In this document: piece by piece, positions 7,345 to 16,293 of the stretch
Layout of the letters: every line of letters starts with the position of its first letter
How positions within the stretch are numbered: the first letter of the stretch is position 1
Origin: CAYWNA01 sp964459305
GTDB lineage: Bacteria > Planctomycetota > Planctomycetia > Pirellulales > Pirellulaceae
Assembly (NCBI GenBank): GCA_964459305.1
Contig: CAYWNA010000090.1
Location: forward strand, 1 to 46,870
Length of the DNA stretch: 46,870 bases
Reading direction: 5' to 3'
Made by a program: the position numbers and the translations under genes
Notes under the pieces: model-generated
What the model was told of the DNA's origin: nothing
Seen by the model: only the letters and a program-made list of their open reading frames with translations
Databases searched by the model: none

Positions 7345-10300
7345 TCACGAGTGAGGCCACGCTGCCGCAACATCTTGAGCTATGTCTGGCAGAAAGGCCT
7401 CCAGTTCCGCAATGGCGACTTCCATATGGCTCGGCACGTCCGAACTAGCGTACACCCCGTGTATGTTGGCCGGGCTCAAGAGCGTGTCTTGATCGGTATC
7501 TTGATCGACGGACCAAGTAGGCTTGCACCGATCATCGTCCGCCGACACCTGGCTGGCCTCTGGTAGGCGTGTGGTCGATTGAGAGTCGTTGCTGACCATC
7601 TGCGACCCGACCCCCGGCATCGACAGCAGCGATGATTGTTCCGTCATGGAACTGGGCGAACGTTGTTGGACGCTCTCGCCCTCACCGGGATTCGGGGGTC
7701 GGACGTTCAATTGGCCAACAACCATCAGTACGTCGACCGGCGAAACGATATCGTCGCCGCTGACGTCGAGGAAGGGAAGCGGATCGTCAGCGGATTCCGG
7801 CGTCGAACTGGGCACGGAGCCCGATCCTTTGCCGTTGATCCAGTTGACGAGGATCAGGGCGTCCAGGGGCGTTACCGCCTCACTGCCGTCCACATCCGCG
7901 GGCACATCCGCGTTTTGGTAACGAAAACGATGAGGCGTCACGTCGATCGTGAACTCCGCCCAGGCAGCCAGCGCCGGTGAGCCGGAATCGGTGGCCGTGA
8001 CGCGAATATCGTACTGTCCGACGTCGTGGATCCGTGGTCTGCCCGAAAGAGTCTTCGTCTGGCCATTGAACTTTAGCCACCTGGGCAACGGTGATCCGTC
8101 TGCCAACGTGGCTGCATAGCCCAGCCTCTGGTCAGCATCCGGATCGGCGAACGTGCCGGGCCGGAGTCGAAGTCGGAACTTCCGATTCGCGCGAGCGGCC
8201 TGATTCGGAATTGGATGGGCCAAGTAAGGAGCTTGATTTTGCCCGCCGGTCTCGGCGATGTTCAACGTCGCCGTGTCGATGTCCTGAGCTCCATCGTCGT
8301 CGGTGACGCGCAGGCCAACCGTGAAGGTCCCCGCCGTTGCCGCATTGAACTCGGCCGTCGCGCCGGTTGCATCGTCGTACTGGCCGTCGTTGTCCAGGTC
8401 CCATTCGTAGAGCGAGATTGAGCCGTCGGAGTCGCTCGAACCCAAGCCGCTGAGCGCGATCGTCGTTCCTGCGTCGCCCCGATAGGGCCCGCCCGCGTCG
8501 GCCAGCGGCGTCTGGTTGACCGGATTGTCGTCCAGCGGCGTGCCGTCGAATCCGGCGTAGTCCGGCGCGTAGCGGTCTGCTCGGAAGACTTGCCCACCGG
8601 CGTCGTACTCCCAAACGATCTCGCCGCTGATGGTGACCTCGAACAATGTCCCGCCGGTCCCGTTGGTGACGAGGGTATTGCCGTTGGCGAGCCGTTGGGA
8701 ACCGGAAATATGGTCTGCGTAGAAACTGGTGGCCGGTTCGGCTGTGTACGACCACGTAAGGTCATCGGGACCGTACGGCTGCCCAGCCACTATCGTATAA
8801 CTTCCGTCGGCCGCGAGCGGAGTGTCAATCTCGTCTACCGATGAGTAGCTCCGGCCTGTTCCGTTGTTGAAGACGAGAATGTTGTCCTCGCCGGGGATTC
8901 CGTCGCCGATCCACTCCGCATCGTGTTGCCCGAAGAATACCTGATCGTCGGCGGTGCCAGTGTCGTAGGCCTGCGGGTTGCCCCAGCGGTAAAGCAAATC
9001 GCCGCCCATTCCGAGGTCACCACCGGTGTGCCCGGCGGCTTCTTCGCTCGTTGTACTGTGATCGATAACCCAGATTTCGTTGAAGCTGCGGACCGAGAGT
9101 AGAATCTGATCCAGATCGGAGTTGTAGTCGATCGAGTTGGTGTGGTTCCAATCGGCGGATTCGCGACCGGAGACGTAGTTGACGTCGATCAGCTCGGGGT
9201 GATCGGCCACCACGCCGTAGCTGTCTTTGCTCGAATCGTAGTCCTGGACGAGGTGGTCCCAGGCGTGCCATTCCCAGACGATATCGCCGCCGGAACTGCC
9301 CGTTGGTTCGATCTCGATGATGTGGTCCGGCCACAGCTCGCCGTCCGTGAGCAGGCTCGGGTCACGGCCTGCGGCAATCGCATCGGCCCCGTCGACCCAT
9401 TCCCAGGCGATCATCAATACGTTGCCGTTTGGCAGGACCTCGATGTCGTGATGCAATCGGTGATAGCCGTTGGAGTATTCGAATTCCCACAGCAAATCGC
9501 CGCCCCAGCTCCACTGCTCCACTCGTCCGGTGGCTCCGCCCGCGTTGAACCATTGGTTCGGTCCCTGTGGCTTAGCCGTGCGCACCAGCGTTCCGTCCTC
9601 GAGCAGGTACTCGGACGTTCCTGAAGCGTAGTCACTCGACCAGGAATGGACGACGGCTCCGTCGTTGTCGATTAGATAGGTCTCTCGCGACCCCATGGGA
9701 GCAAAGAGCGTGTATCCTTCGAAGGCCGCCGTTACCTGCCCGATGTTGATCGTGGCCGTGTCGGTGTCCGTCGCGCCGTCGTCGTCGGTGACGCGCAGAC
9801 CGACGGTAAGAGTGCCAACCGCTGTCGCTTGAAAAGCTGCCGCTGCTCCCGTCGCATCGTCAAACTCGCCATTGTTGTCAAGGTCCCACTCGTACAGCGA
9901 GATCGTGCCATCGGCGTCCGTTGACTCCGAACCGCTCAGGGGTATCGTGTCCCCTTCCGAGCCGCTGTAGGGGCCACCGGCATCGGCATTGGGTGAGTCG
10001 TTCGAGACCACTCCGGTAAATAGGAAGTCCGAATTCGGAACTTCCGGCATGTCGATCGGCTCGGAGTACAGGTACGCCCCGTCGGGCTGGGTTACGCCGA
10101 GCTCCGCGCGGAGACTCGCCAGCGTCGCGTCCTGGCCGGCGCTGAGGCTCTGGCCCACCGCCGCGAACGCGTTGGCGTACTGGTATACAATCTCGCCGTC
10201 CAGTTCGCCGTATCTCTCCATCAGGGCCAGTACCTCGGTTCTGTCTGCCGCATCGCCGGCGATAAACCGGCGCAGTTCCGTGGCGACGTCACTCCTCCTG

Positions 10301-13300
10301 TCCACGATTTCGTACAAGTCTTCTCTTTGGGTGCCCACCAGATTCGTCACCGTCTGCGCCTGATCGGCGGTCAGCGCCGCCAAAAACGCGGCACCGCTTT
10401 CCGCGGTGAGATTGGGGTCAATGCTGTAATTGGGGTTGCCCATCGCCGGCGCGTCTTTCAGGTAAAAAGACCCGAAATAGGTGCCCTGCCGTTCGGGGCA
10501 GAAGTAGACGTCGGCGTCCACCGAACCGGCGTACCAACTGAAAAGATCGCCCGCGTACGTCATGACGGCCACGTGCGCGTCGTGGGTGTAGTCTCGCGGA
10601 TCCAACTGGTCTGGAACATCCGGCCACGACGTCATTCCCTGCCCGACCATTGAGTCCAAGTGCGCACGCTGAGTGTCGGTGAGAGAATTCAGAATACCGC
10701 CCATGGCCTGAGCTCGCTCCAGACTGATTTCGCCGTCGAGCCCGTAGAGCTGCGCAGAATACGCCTTCACGGCCTCCGGGTCCAAGCCTGAGCTTCCCTG
10801 AGGCAAGTCGCCATTCAGCAGGCGGCGAAATGCGTCCATCAGGACGAAACGGTCGTAGGCGTACTGATTGATGTCGTCAATTTGGCCCTCGGCAAGCGCG
10901 ACCAGTTCGGCAATTTGGCTGTCGGTCAACACATACAGCACATTGTTTGCCGCCTTCGTCAAGAAGTCGGTGTTGTGCCCCATCTCGCTGGGGTCGTTGT
11001 CGCGCAGGTATTGGAAACCCCAGAAGTCGGCCACCTTTCCGGGAGGCAGGAACGAGTCGGCGCCAAGAGACCCGGTGAGAAAAGCGAGGCCGTCAAAAGC
11101 GATGGTGTTTCGCTGTGCCTCGTCTGAAAGGGTTTGTTCGATGGTCATTCCAGCGCCGGATTCGCCGGTGACAGTACCGGAAACGGCAAAGTCGAAGGGA
11201 TTCTCGTCGCTGTCGTCGTTGGTGAACGACAGGGTTCCGCTGTAAGTACCGGGGGCGGTCGCGTCCAACTGGACGGTGAATGTCGTTGACTCGCCTGCGG
11301 CAAGTCTGTTTGTGCCGAAACCTGACGTGACCCGGAACCCGGCCGGCGCAAAGATGGGGGGAGTTAGCATCAATTCGCTGGTGCCGACATTCATTACCGT
11401 AAAGGTCTTGCTGAAGGCAGCGCCCACAGTTGTGCTGCCGAAGGCGACAATTCCAGTGCCGTCAGGTATGTTCGTCGTGGCGTCCAGCACTTGGATCTCC
11501 GGGGCCGGCGTTGGGGTGGTGTTCGCGTCGCGCACCACACGCACGAAGTTGTCGATGCGAATTGCGTCGCCTTGAGGACCATGGCCAAACGGGTAATCAC
11601 CGGCGTCGCCCTGTTTGGGATCGCTCCGCTGCGCGCCTGCTCCGTGGACGTCCATCCAGGAGCGGTTCATGTAGCCATCGGCCTCGCCAAACGCGAGGTA
11701 AGCTGCGGACTGGCCTCCTCCCAGCCAGTTGGCATGAGTGGTGCCGCTCCAGTAATAGGGATAGTCCATGTCGCCGCCTTCGTCGGTGATTGACGTGACG
11801 TTGAAGACCGGATCGATGGCCGCGGAGTTGGTGGTATCGGGCGACCGGGAGTAGTCGACGATGCTCTGGAGTTCCTTCGCATTGGGCAGGCGCCAGTCGT
11901 TGTAGCCCAGGTGACTTTCAGCGTTTAGCTGCTCGACCCACGCCAGGGCGACCTCCCAATTCATGCCACTGCCGCTGTCGTCCTGCGACCACATCAGCCC
12001 GGTGGCGTTGTCTGTGATCGTGCCGTCGCTGTTGTCGAAGAACTGGTTCAAGCCATAGTCAGTGTTGCCTCGGACAAAGTAGGCGTACTCCGTTTTGATG
12101 AATCGACCAGTGGTTCCGGAGGGGTAGCCCTTGATGCGGCCGTCGGCGAAGTTCACGCCGAAGGCTCCGTCCTGTCCCTCGAAGATCCCGCTCACACACT
12201 CGTTGCTCGACCAAAACTGCGCGTCGATGATCCGCTCGCCGGCGGACGTGTCGCCGAATCCGAACTCGAAATAGTCGGTGTCGATAAATGGGTCGATCCC
12301 GGACGTGTCGGTTCCGCTGTACCCGCTCGGGTCCTCGCCACTGAAGTCAATCAGCGAGTAGAGTTCCTTGATGGTAGGCGCACGCCAGTCACTGTATCCT
12401 CCGAAGTTCTGTGCGTTGAGTGTGTTGGCATAGGTCTGGAACTCATTGAACGTGAGCTTGTCACTTGCGTCGATGTCCCCATCGCCGTCAAGGTCAGGAC
12501 TCTGCGTCCAGGTCAGCCCGGTGACGTTGTCGTAAACCGTCAGCCCGTCCGCGCTGAGCGTGTAGCTGGGCAGGTTGCCGTCGTACCCTGCGTCCTGGCC
12601 GTAGAAAGCGTCGCCTTCGGCCGGAGCCGCAATTTCAACCCAGTTGTTGTAGAACGCCGTCTGGCCCGTATCGACCACGGTATACGTGCCGCCGACCACA
12701 CCGCCGTCGTTATCGGCGATGCGCACCGCGCCGTTGCCGTCCGTACCGATCGTATACGCTTCGTCGGCAGAAATGGTCAGCGTGACGGTTTCGATCGGCT
12801 CCGCTAGTTCATCGTCGACAGGCGTGAGTGTCATCGCCACGGAGGACTGCCCATCGGGAATCACCACCGACCGGGCCATAGCCAGAAAGTCATCACCCTC
12901 GGCGGCCGAACCGCCGAGCGACAGCGGCACAGTCAAATCGCCATCGGTACTGCCGGTGCGCGTAATCGTGAACGTGCCTGTGTCGAGGGCTGCTTCGGTG
13001 GCGCTAGCATCGGTCGCCATAATGGTCACGATAGGCAGGCCGTTGTCCAGGATGTTGAAACCGCCGGGCAGCGTGTACGTGATTGTGCCGAACGGAGTGG
13101 GGAAAGACATGGCCACGTCTTTGGCTCCGGTCGCTTCATCGGCAGGGATATCAAAAGTGGCGGTGATTTCCTGTGCGTTGCGAGTCAGGGCGCTGCCTTC
13201 GATCGTGCCGATCGTCGCGCTCGTCGGGGCAACGATCGATGGAGGCGGTGGAGGCGTCGCGTTGCTTTCCAGCGTGAGCGTGACCAGCAAGTCCTCCGCT

Positions 13301-13467
13301 CCTGGTGTCGCGGAGTCGGGCACGACGCTCAGAATCCCTGCCAGCATGCGGCGGTCTTCCAATGTCTCGGCCCACAGACGACGGCCCAGTTCGCGACGTC
13401 GACGCTTCCGTACGCGAGATTTAACCGATCGGCTGAATTGATGCCTGAAGAGTGTGTTTGCCTTCAT
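7345..13467 (-). CDS. giant secreted multidomain dockerin protein with arylsulfotransferase-like domain
   Basis: A 2040-residue exported mosaic. Domain order: basic N-terminus with the planctomycete sorting motif ETLEDRRMLA (34-43); beta domains including Calx-beta (about 150-250); paired DUF1566/Lcl domains (about 290-470 and 475-648; GLTWTQS, DWRAPTIKELYSLIDFS, GLMWSQDD, DWRLPNAKELQSIVDYS); choice-of-anchor D/ASPM-like domain (655-765); an unclassified duplicated helical module (788-1125); PKD (1160-1243); an arylsulfotransferase-like propeller (1250-1625; HHDIEVLPNGNVLM, DWNHTNSIDYN, QHDAEWIGDG, LANGNTLVTNG); second PKD (1654-1738); putative-Ig/cadherin-like (1745-1843); dockerin pair (DVDGSEAVTPLDALILVNWI, DVSGDDIVSPVDVLMVVGQL; 1858-1921); polar tail. 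ATG at 13467 has AAAGGAA upstream. Likely a cell-surface protein acting on or displaying sulfated glycans; function inferred. The catalytic state of the sulfotransferase domain is unknown. Confidence 0.9.
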   Translation of the reverse strand: MKANTLFRHQFSRSVKSRVRKRRRRELGRRLWAETLEDRRMLAGILSVVPDSATPGAEDLLVTLTLESNATPPPPPSIVAPTSATIGTIEGSALTRNAQEITATFDIPADEATGAKDVAMSFPTPFGTITYTLPGGFNILDNGLPIVTIMATDASATEAALDTGTFTITRTGSTDGDLTVPLSLGGSAAEGDDFLAMARSVVIPDGQSSVAMTLTPVDDELAEPIETVTLTISADEAYTIGTDGNGAVRIADNDGGVVGGTYTVVDTGQTAFYNNWVEIAAPAEGDAFYGQDAGYDGNLPSYTLSADGLTVYDNVTGLTWTQSPDLDGDGDIDASDKLTFNEFQTYANTLNAQNFGGYSDWRAPTIKELYSLIDFSGEDPSGYSGTDTSGIDPFIDTDYFEFGFGDTSAGERIIDAQFWSSNECVSGIFEGQDGAFGVNFADGRIKGYPSGTTGRFIKTEYAYFVRGNTDYGLNQFFDNSDGTITDNATGLMWSQDDSGSGMNWEVALAWVEQLNAESHLGYNDWRLPNAKELQSIVDYSRSPDTTNSAAIDPVFNVTSITDEGGDMDYPYYWSGTTHANWLGGGQSAAYLAFGEADGYMNRSWMDVHGAGAQRSDPKQGDAGDYPFGHGPQGDAIRIDNFVRVVRDANTTPTPAPEIQVLDATTNIPDGTGIVAFGSTTVGAAFSKTFTVMNVGTSELMLTPPIFAPAGFRVTSGFGTNRLAAGESTTFTVQLDATAPGTYSGTLSFTNDDSDENPFDFAVSGTVTGESGAGMTIEQTLSDEAQRNTIAFDGLAFLTGSLGADSFLPPGKVADFWGFQYLRDNDPSEMGHNTDFLTKAANNVLYVLTDSQIAELVALAEGQIDDINQYAYDRFVLMDAFRRLLNGDLPQGSSGLDPEAVKAYSAQLYGLDGEISLERAQAMGGILNSLTDTQRAHLDSMVGQGMTSWPDVPDQLDPRDYTHDAHVAVMTYAGDLFSWYAGSVDADVYFCPERQGTYFGSFYLKDAPAMGNPNYSIDPNLTAESGAAFLAALTADQAQTVTNLVGTQREDLYEIVDRRSDVATELRRFIAGDAADRTEVLALMERYGELDGEIVYQYANAFAAVGQSLSAGQDATLASLRAELGVTQPDGAYLYSEPIDMPEVPNSDFLFTGVVSNDSPNADAGGPYSGSEGDTIPLSGSESTDADGTISLYEWDLDNNGEFDDATGAAAAFQATAVGTLTVGLRVTDDDGATDTDTATINIGQVTAAFEGYTLFAPMGSRETYLIDNDGAVVHSWSSDYASGTSEYLLEDGTLVRTAKPQGPNQWFNAGGATGRVEQWSWGGDLLWEFEYSNGYHRLHHDIEVLPNGNVLMIAWEWVDGADAIAAGRDPSLLTDGELWPDHIIEIEPTGSSGGDIVWEWHAWDHLVQDYDSSKDSYGVVADHPELIDVNYVSGRESADWNHTNSIDYNSDLDQILLSVRSFNEIWVIDHSTTSEEAAGHTGGDLGMGGDLLYRWGNPQAYDTGTADDQVFFGQHDAEWIGDGIPGEDNILVFNNGTGRSYSSVDEIDTPLAADGSYTIVAGQPYGPDDLTWSYTAEPATSFYADHISGSQRLANGNTLVTNGTGGTLFEVTISGEIVWEYDAGGQVFRADRYAPDYAGFDGTPLDDNPVNQTPLADAGGPYRGDAGTTIALSGLGSSDSDGSISLYEWDLDNDGQYDDATGATAEFNAATAGTFTVGLRVTDDDGAQDIDTATLNIAETGGQNQAPYLAHPIPNQAARANRKFRLRLRPGTFADPDADQRLGYAATLADGSPLPRWLKFNGQTKTLSGRPRIHDVGQYDIRVTATDSGSPALAAWAEFTIDVTPHRFRYQNADVPADVDGSEAVTPLDALILVNWINGKGSGSVPSSTPESADDPLPFLDVSGDDIVSPVDVLMVVGQLNVRPPNPGEGESVQQRSPSSMTEQSSLLSMPGVGSQMVSNDSQSTTRLPEASQVSADDDRCKPTWSVDQDTDQDTLLSPANIHGVYASSDVPSHMEVAIAELEAFLPDIAQDVAAAWPHS

Positions 13468-13992
13468 CGCTCTGTTCCTTTCTCACGTTCCGGAGTCTTC
13501 TCTGTCGGCCCGTGGTTGAGCCGCGGGTTCTTGACTCGGCCTCTGTCCGAGAACCATTAACGAAAGGCCCACCTCTCGCTCTACGCAAAATCTGGAAAAT
13601 GCCTTTCTTGTGCGCTGGCCGCACGGCGGAAAGTGGGATCATGAGGTGGGAAACGGCGTCCAAGAGAGCGCGCTCTGCGAAATGCAGGCCGCGCATGGAC
13701 TTGCCAGCCTTCATGCCATTTCTCCTCTGTCCCGACGAGAAGCGTTGCACGCCGATGCCCCTGAAACGGCGCGCACTGGGAGCGTCTGGTCCGCTCGCGA
13801 ACGATTTCGTGGAGATGCCTCTATCTACTTAACTGCCAAGTCATGGGCATCTGTGGACAGGCCAGACCTGAAAATCGTCCATCAACGAGAAATGGCGCAA
13901 AGGGCATGAGGCGGGTGACTCGTGGAGACAACGCAGGTCTTAAACGGGTGCCAGCGGGCGCATGAAGTACTAGGCGACGCGATTGTCTGGGC
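13468..13992. other. intergenic stretch, no gene seen
   Basis: About 525 bases between the start of the giant secreted protein gene and the end of the BBP7 barrel gene. Open frames here have no start context or recognisable protein character. It should contain the promoter of the 2040-residue protein. No strong repeat was found. Confidence 0.5.
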
Positions 13993-14895
13993 CTACCATT
14001 CAAGCACAAGGCCAAGATCGAAGCCATGAAAAAACGCGCCACCATGATTTAGGGCGGTTGTTCCAGGGGCGGGGAAAAGGTTCGTGGTGGGATACTGGTC
14101 ACCCGCTACCGCGACGCCTTCGAGCCACAGCAGGTGATAACTAGCCTCCACACTCAGACGTGGCGTTATGGGATAGCTGCCGATAATCGCGATTTCCGCC
14201 ACCATCGCGGCCGCGTCGGCCTCGGCCAGTAGATTCCTGGCGGCGCTGTCGATCACCTCGTGGTGTTGACTGGATTGACTATCCAAGCAGAAAAGGCCCA
14301 CTTTGCCGATCGCGTTCAGATTGATCAGGCCGTCGTACGCTGTTAGCAGAGTGGCGTTCGCGCCAAGTTGGAAACCAAAAAGATCGTTGTCCACACGGAT
14401 ACTCGAATTCGTACCAGAAGTGGAGGCGAATGAATCGTCGTCGAATCGCACGTAACGCAGGCCACCGATCAAGTCCAACCATGGGACGTGAGAAGTAGTC
14501 ATTAGATTCGCTTCTGCACTGTACAATCGAGTGAAGTAGGAGAGGGCTGCAGTGCCCTGAGTCGTGCCTCCAAGGAAACGGGAATTGGCCGGGACCGATA
14601 CGGAGGCGCCGGCATCAAAGCCATCCACTTGGAAGTAGCGGAGTTCTGCAGTGCAGTTCGAAGTCACCTGACGTGAGCCAATGAGTTCGAAACCGCTTTC
14701 ATAATCAAAGTCGAACTGCGAAGCATCAAAGATTGTCGCGCCCGCGCCACTGGTGATGATCGGGGAACTGCGAGGGCTTTCTCGCTTCAAAAGTAGCCAG
14801 TTTGCCCGGACGTTCCAGATCGAGTCCGTTTGCGCTCGAACCCACGGTGATGGCCAGATCACAACCACAAGAAATGTGAAGATGAGAGCCCGCAC
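13993..14895 (-). CDS. BBP7-type outer-membrane beta-barrel protein
   Basis: A 300-residue protein with a signal peptide (VRALIFTFLVVVIWPSPWVRAQT) and a mature part built of alternating polar/hydrophobic strands that matches the planctomycete BBP7 barrel family: WNVRANWLLLKR near the N-terminus, FDYESGFELIGS, LIGGLRYVRFDDDSF, RVDNDLFGFQLGANA, and C-terminal FFHGFDLGLVLEW, whose last residue is aromatic as expected for BAM-inserted barrels. The start is uncertain: the GTG at 14895 has GGAGG eight bases upstream, whereas the ATG at 14910 lacks a clear ribosome binding site. The start region lies in a 35-base tandem duplication (14874-14943). Predicted outer membrane; divergent from the ECF sigma factor at 15444. 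Confidence 0.8.
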   Translation of the reverse strand: MRALIFTFLVVVIWPSPWVRAQTDSIWNVRANWLLLKRESPRSSPIITSGAGATIFDASQFDFDYESGFELIGSRQVTSNCTAELRYFQVDGFDAGASVSVPANSRFLGGTTQGTAALSYFTRLYSAEANLMTTSHVPWLDLIGGLRYVRFDDDSFASTSGTNSSIRVDNDLFGFQLGANATLLTAYDGLINLNAIGKVGLFCLDSQSSQHHEVIDSAARNLLAEADAAAMVAEIAIIGSYPITPRLSVEASYHLLWLEGVAVAGDQYPTTNLFPAPGTTALNHGGAFFHGFDLGLVLEW

Positions 14896-14943
14896 GATTG
14901 TCGCCTCCATGTGAAGATGAAAGTCCGCACGATCATCTCCTCC
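14874..14943. repeat. 35-bp tandem duplication over the BBP7 start site
   Basis: Two adjacent 35-base units (14874-14908 and 14909-14943) match at 30 of 35 positions, both starting ATGTGAAGATGA on the plus strand. On the minus strand each unit carries ATGGAGG followed by GTGCGG, so the ribosome binding site and start codon are duplicated. Because 35 is not a multiple of three, only the inner copy is in frame with the barrel gene. Confidence 0.85.
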
Positions 14944-15443
14944 ATGGAAATCGCGAAGCAAACCCTAACCGCCATGTTCTTCTCACGGCCCTTTCCGTGC
15001 GCCGTCTAACGAACTGTCCTAACGTTAGATCGGTGGCAAATCGCGTGGATATTTATCCAAAACGACCCTGGCACGAGGCAATAAAGACGTCCTGCCGTAA
15101 TCCTCGCTACAGCCGCCAAGAGCGAATTCAGCAGGCGTCGTCGGTAGCTTCCGTGTTATCGTCGCGAACCGGAAAACGCCCGGCCGCTCCATCTTCGTGC
15201 TTTGTTGAAGGTGTCCAGGGAATCCGAACGGGTCTAAGCCGCCTGTAGGGAACGGTCTCCGTGCCGTTCCACGAACCGCCAAGTTGTTTGCCATTTCTCG
15301 GAACGGCACGGAGGCCGTTCCCCAGAGTTGGCAATCCCCGGACTGCCTTGCCCAACGGCCAAATCGCATCCATTTGTAGACAACGGCTGATTGCCGACGT
15401 TTTACTGACATAGCGGGAGGAATAGGTAGAAACGAGGTGACCT
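14896..15443. other. divergent intergenic region with palindromes
   Basis: About 550 bases between the divergently transcribed barrel and ECF sigma factor genes. It holds one copy of the 35-base duplication, the GTAG-footed palindrome at 15245-15322, and presumably two promoters. No coding frame is supported. Confidence 0.55.
15245..15322. repeat. GTAG-footed inverted hairpin pair (GGAACGG family)
   Basis: Two arms pair end to end with one mismatch: 15248-15270 and 15300-15322. Each arm is also a hairpin on its own, stem strands GGAACGG and CCGTTCC with an 8-base loop containing CTCCGTG. The left hairpin is preceded by GTAG at 15245. This is the design of a REP pair. It lies in the divergent gap upstream of the sigma factor gene. 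Confidence 0.7.
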
Positions 15444-16070
15444 ATGTCTGATGAAAAGGAGCCTATCGTGCAACTCCGCGAGGGCGGCCAGCAGGCGCTG
15501 GCTAGGCTATTCATGGAGTATCGCGATCCGCTGCACCGCATCGTCGAGATGCGGCTGGATCGCCGATTGTGTTCACGTGTCGACGCGTCGGATGTGCTGC
15601 AAGAGAGCTTCTTCGACGCATCGAACCGGCTGTCGGAGTATTTGGATCACCCCAATATCTCCTTTTTCTCTTGGCTTCGGTTTCTCGTTCACCAACGCTT
15701 GGCCGCGGTTCACCGTTGGCACTTTCGACGGCGAAAGCGCGATCCTCGACAAGAACAAGCGTTTTCAACACTCGAGCGCTCAAATCCAGGATCGAAACGG
15801 TCTGAACGCACGCTCTTAGCTGCCGACACTTCGCCCAGTCGAGTAGCCGTTCGGTCAGAGCTCGCTCAGAAGCTACGCGAGTTGCTCGAAGGTCTGGATC
15901 CGAACGACCGTGAAATAGTCGTATTGCGGCATTTTGAAGAGCTAACCAACAATGAAGCCGCCGCGAAGCTCGGTTTGACAAAAGTTGCGGCAAGCAAACG
16001 TTACGTACGGGCGATCAGGCGACTCAAGGAAGCAGCGGTGCCGGCTCTTGAATCGGGAGGTTGGGGCTAG
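15444..16070 (+). CDS. ECF-type RNA polymerase sigma factor
   Basis: A 208-residue sigma-70-family protein of the planctomycete ECF type. Region 2 is seen at about residues 18-95 (LARLFMEYRDPLHRIVEMRL, then RVDASDVLQESFFDA, the core-binding and -10 recognition helices), followed by a basic linker rich in Arg. Region 4 is at about 140-200, with the helix-turn-helix in NNEAAAKLGLTKVAASKRYV preceded by LDPNDREIVVLRHFEELT. The ATG follows GAGGTG at a good spacing. No anti-sigma gene adjoins; a second ECF gene and a Ser/Thr kinase follow on the same strand, 223 and about 880 bases downstream. Confidence 0.92.
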   Translation: MSDEKEPIVQLREGGQQALARLFMEYRDPLHRIVEMRLDRRLCSRVDASDVLQESFFDASNRLSEYLDHPNISFFSWLRFLVHQRLAAVHRWHFRRRKRDPRQEQAFSTLERSNPGSKRSERTLLAADTSPSRVAVRSELAQKLRELLEGLDPNDREIVVLRHFEELTNNEAAAKLGLTKVAASKRYVRAIRRLKEAAVPALESGGWG

Positions 16071-16293
16071 CGGTACATCGCAGGGGGCAGAAGTCCACCT
16101 GACATGGTCCATTTCTTGATTGACTGTCCGCTCGACAGTCTCATTTCGGTTCGTAGTACCGCGTTTACGCGGCTCCACCACCCAAGCCGGGCTCTTCTCT
16201 GCGACCACATCTGTTTACAATCTCAGTAAGGAAATCTGCACGAATTTGTAGAAAGTCGACATGGCTGTCCGTTAACCAATTAGTGGAGCGGAA

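Noticed and set aside
13452..13909. Overlapping plus-strand frames upstream of the 2040-residue gene
   Set aside because: Basic, Cys/Arg-rich nonsense composition, no ribosome binding site, no family resemblance.
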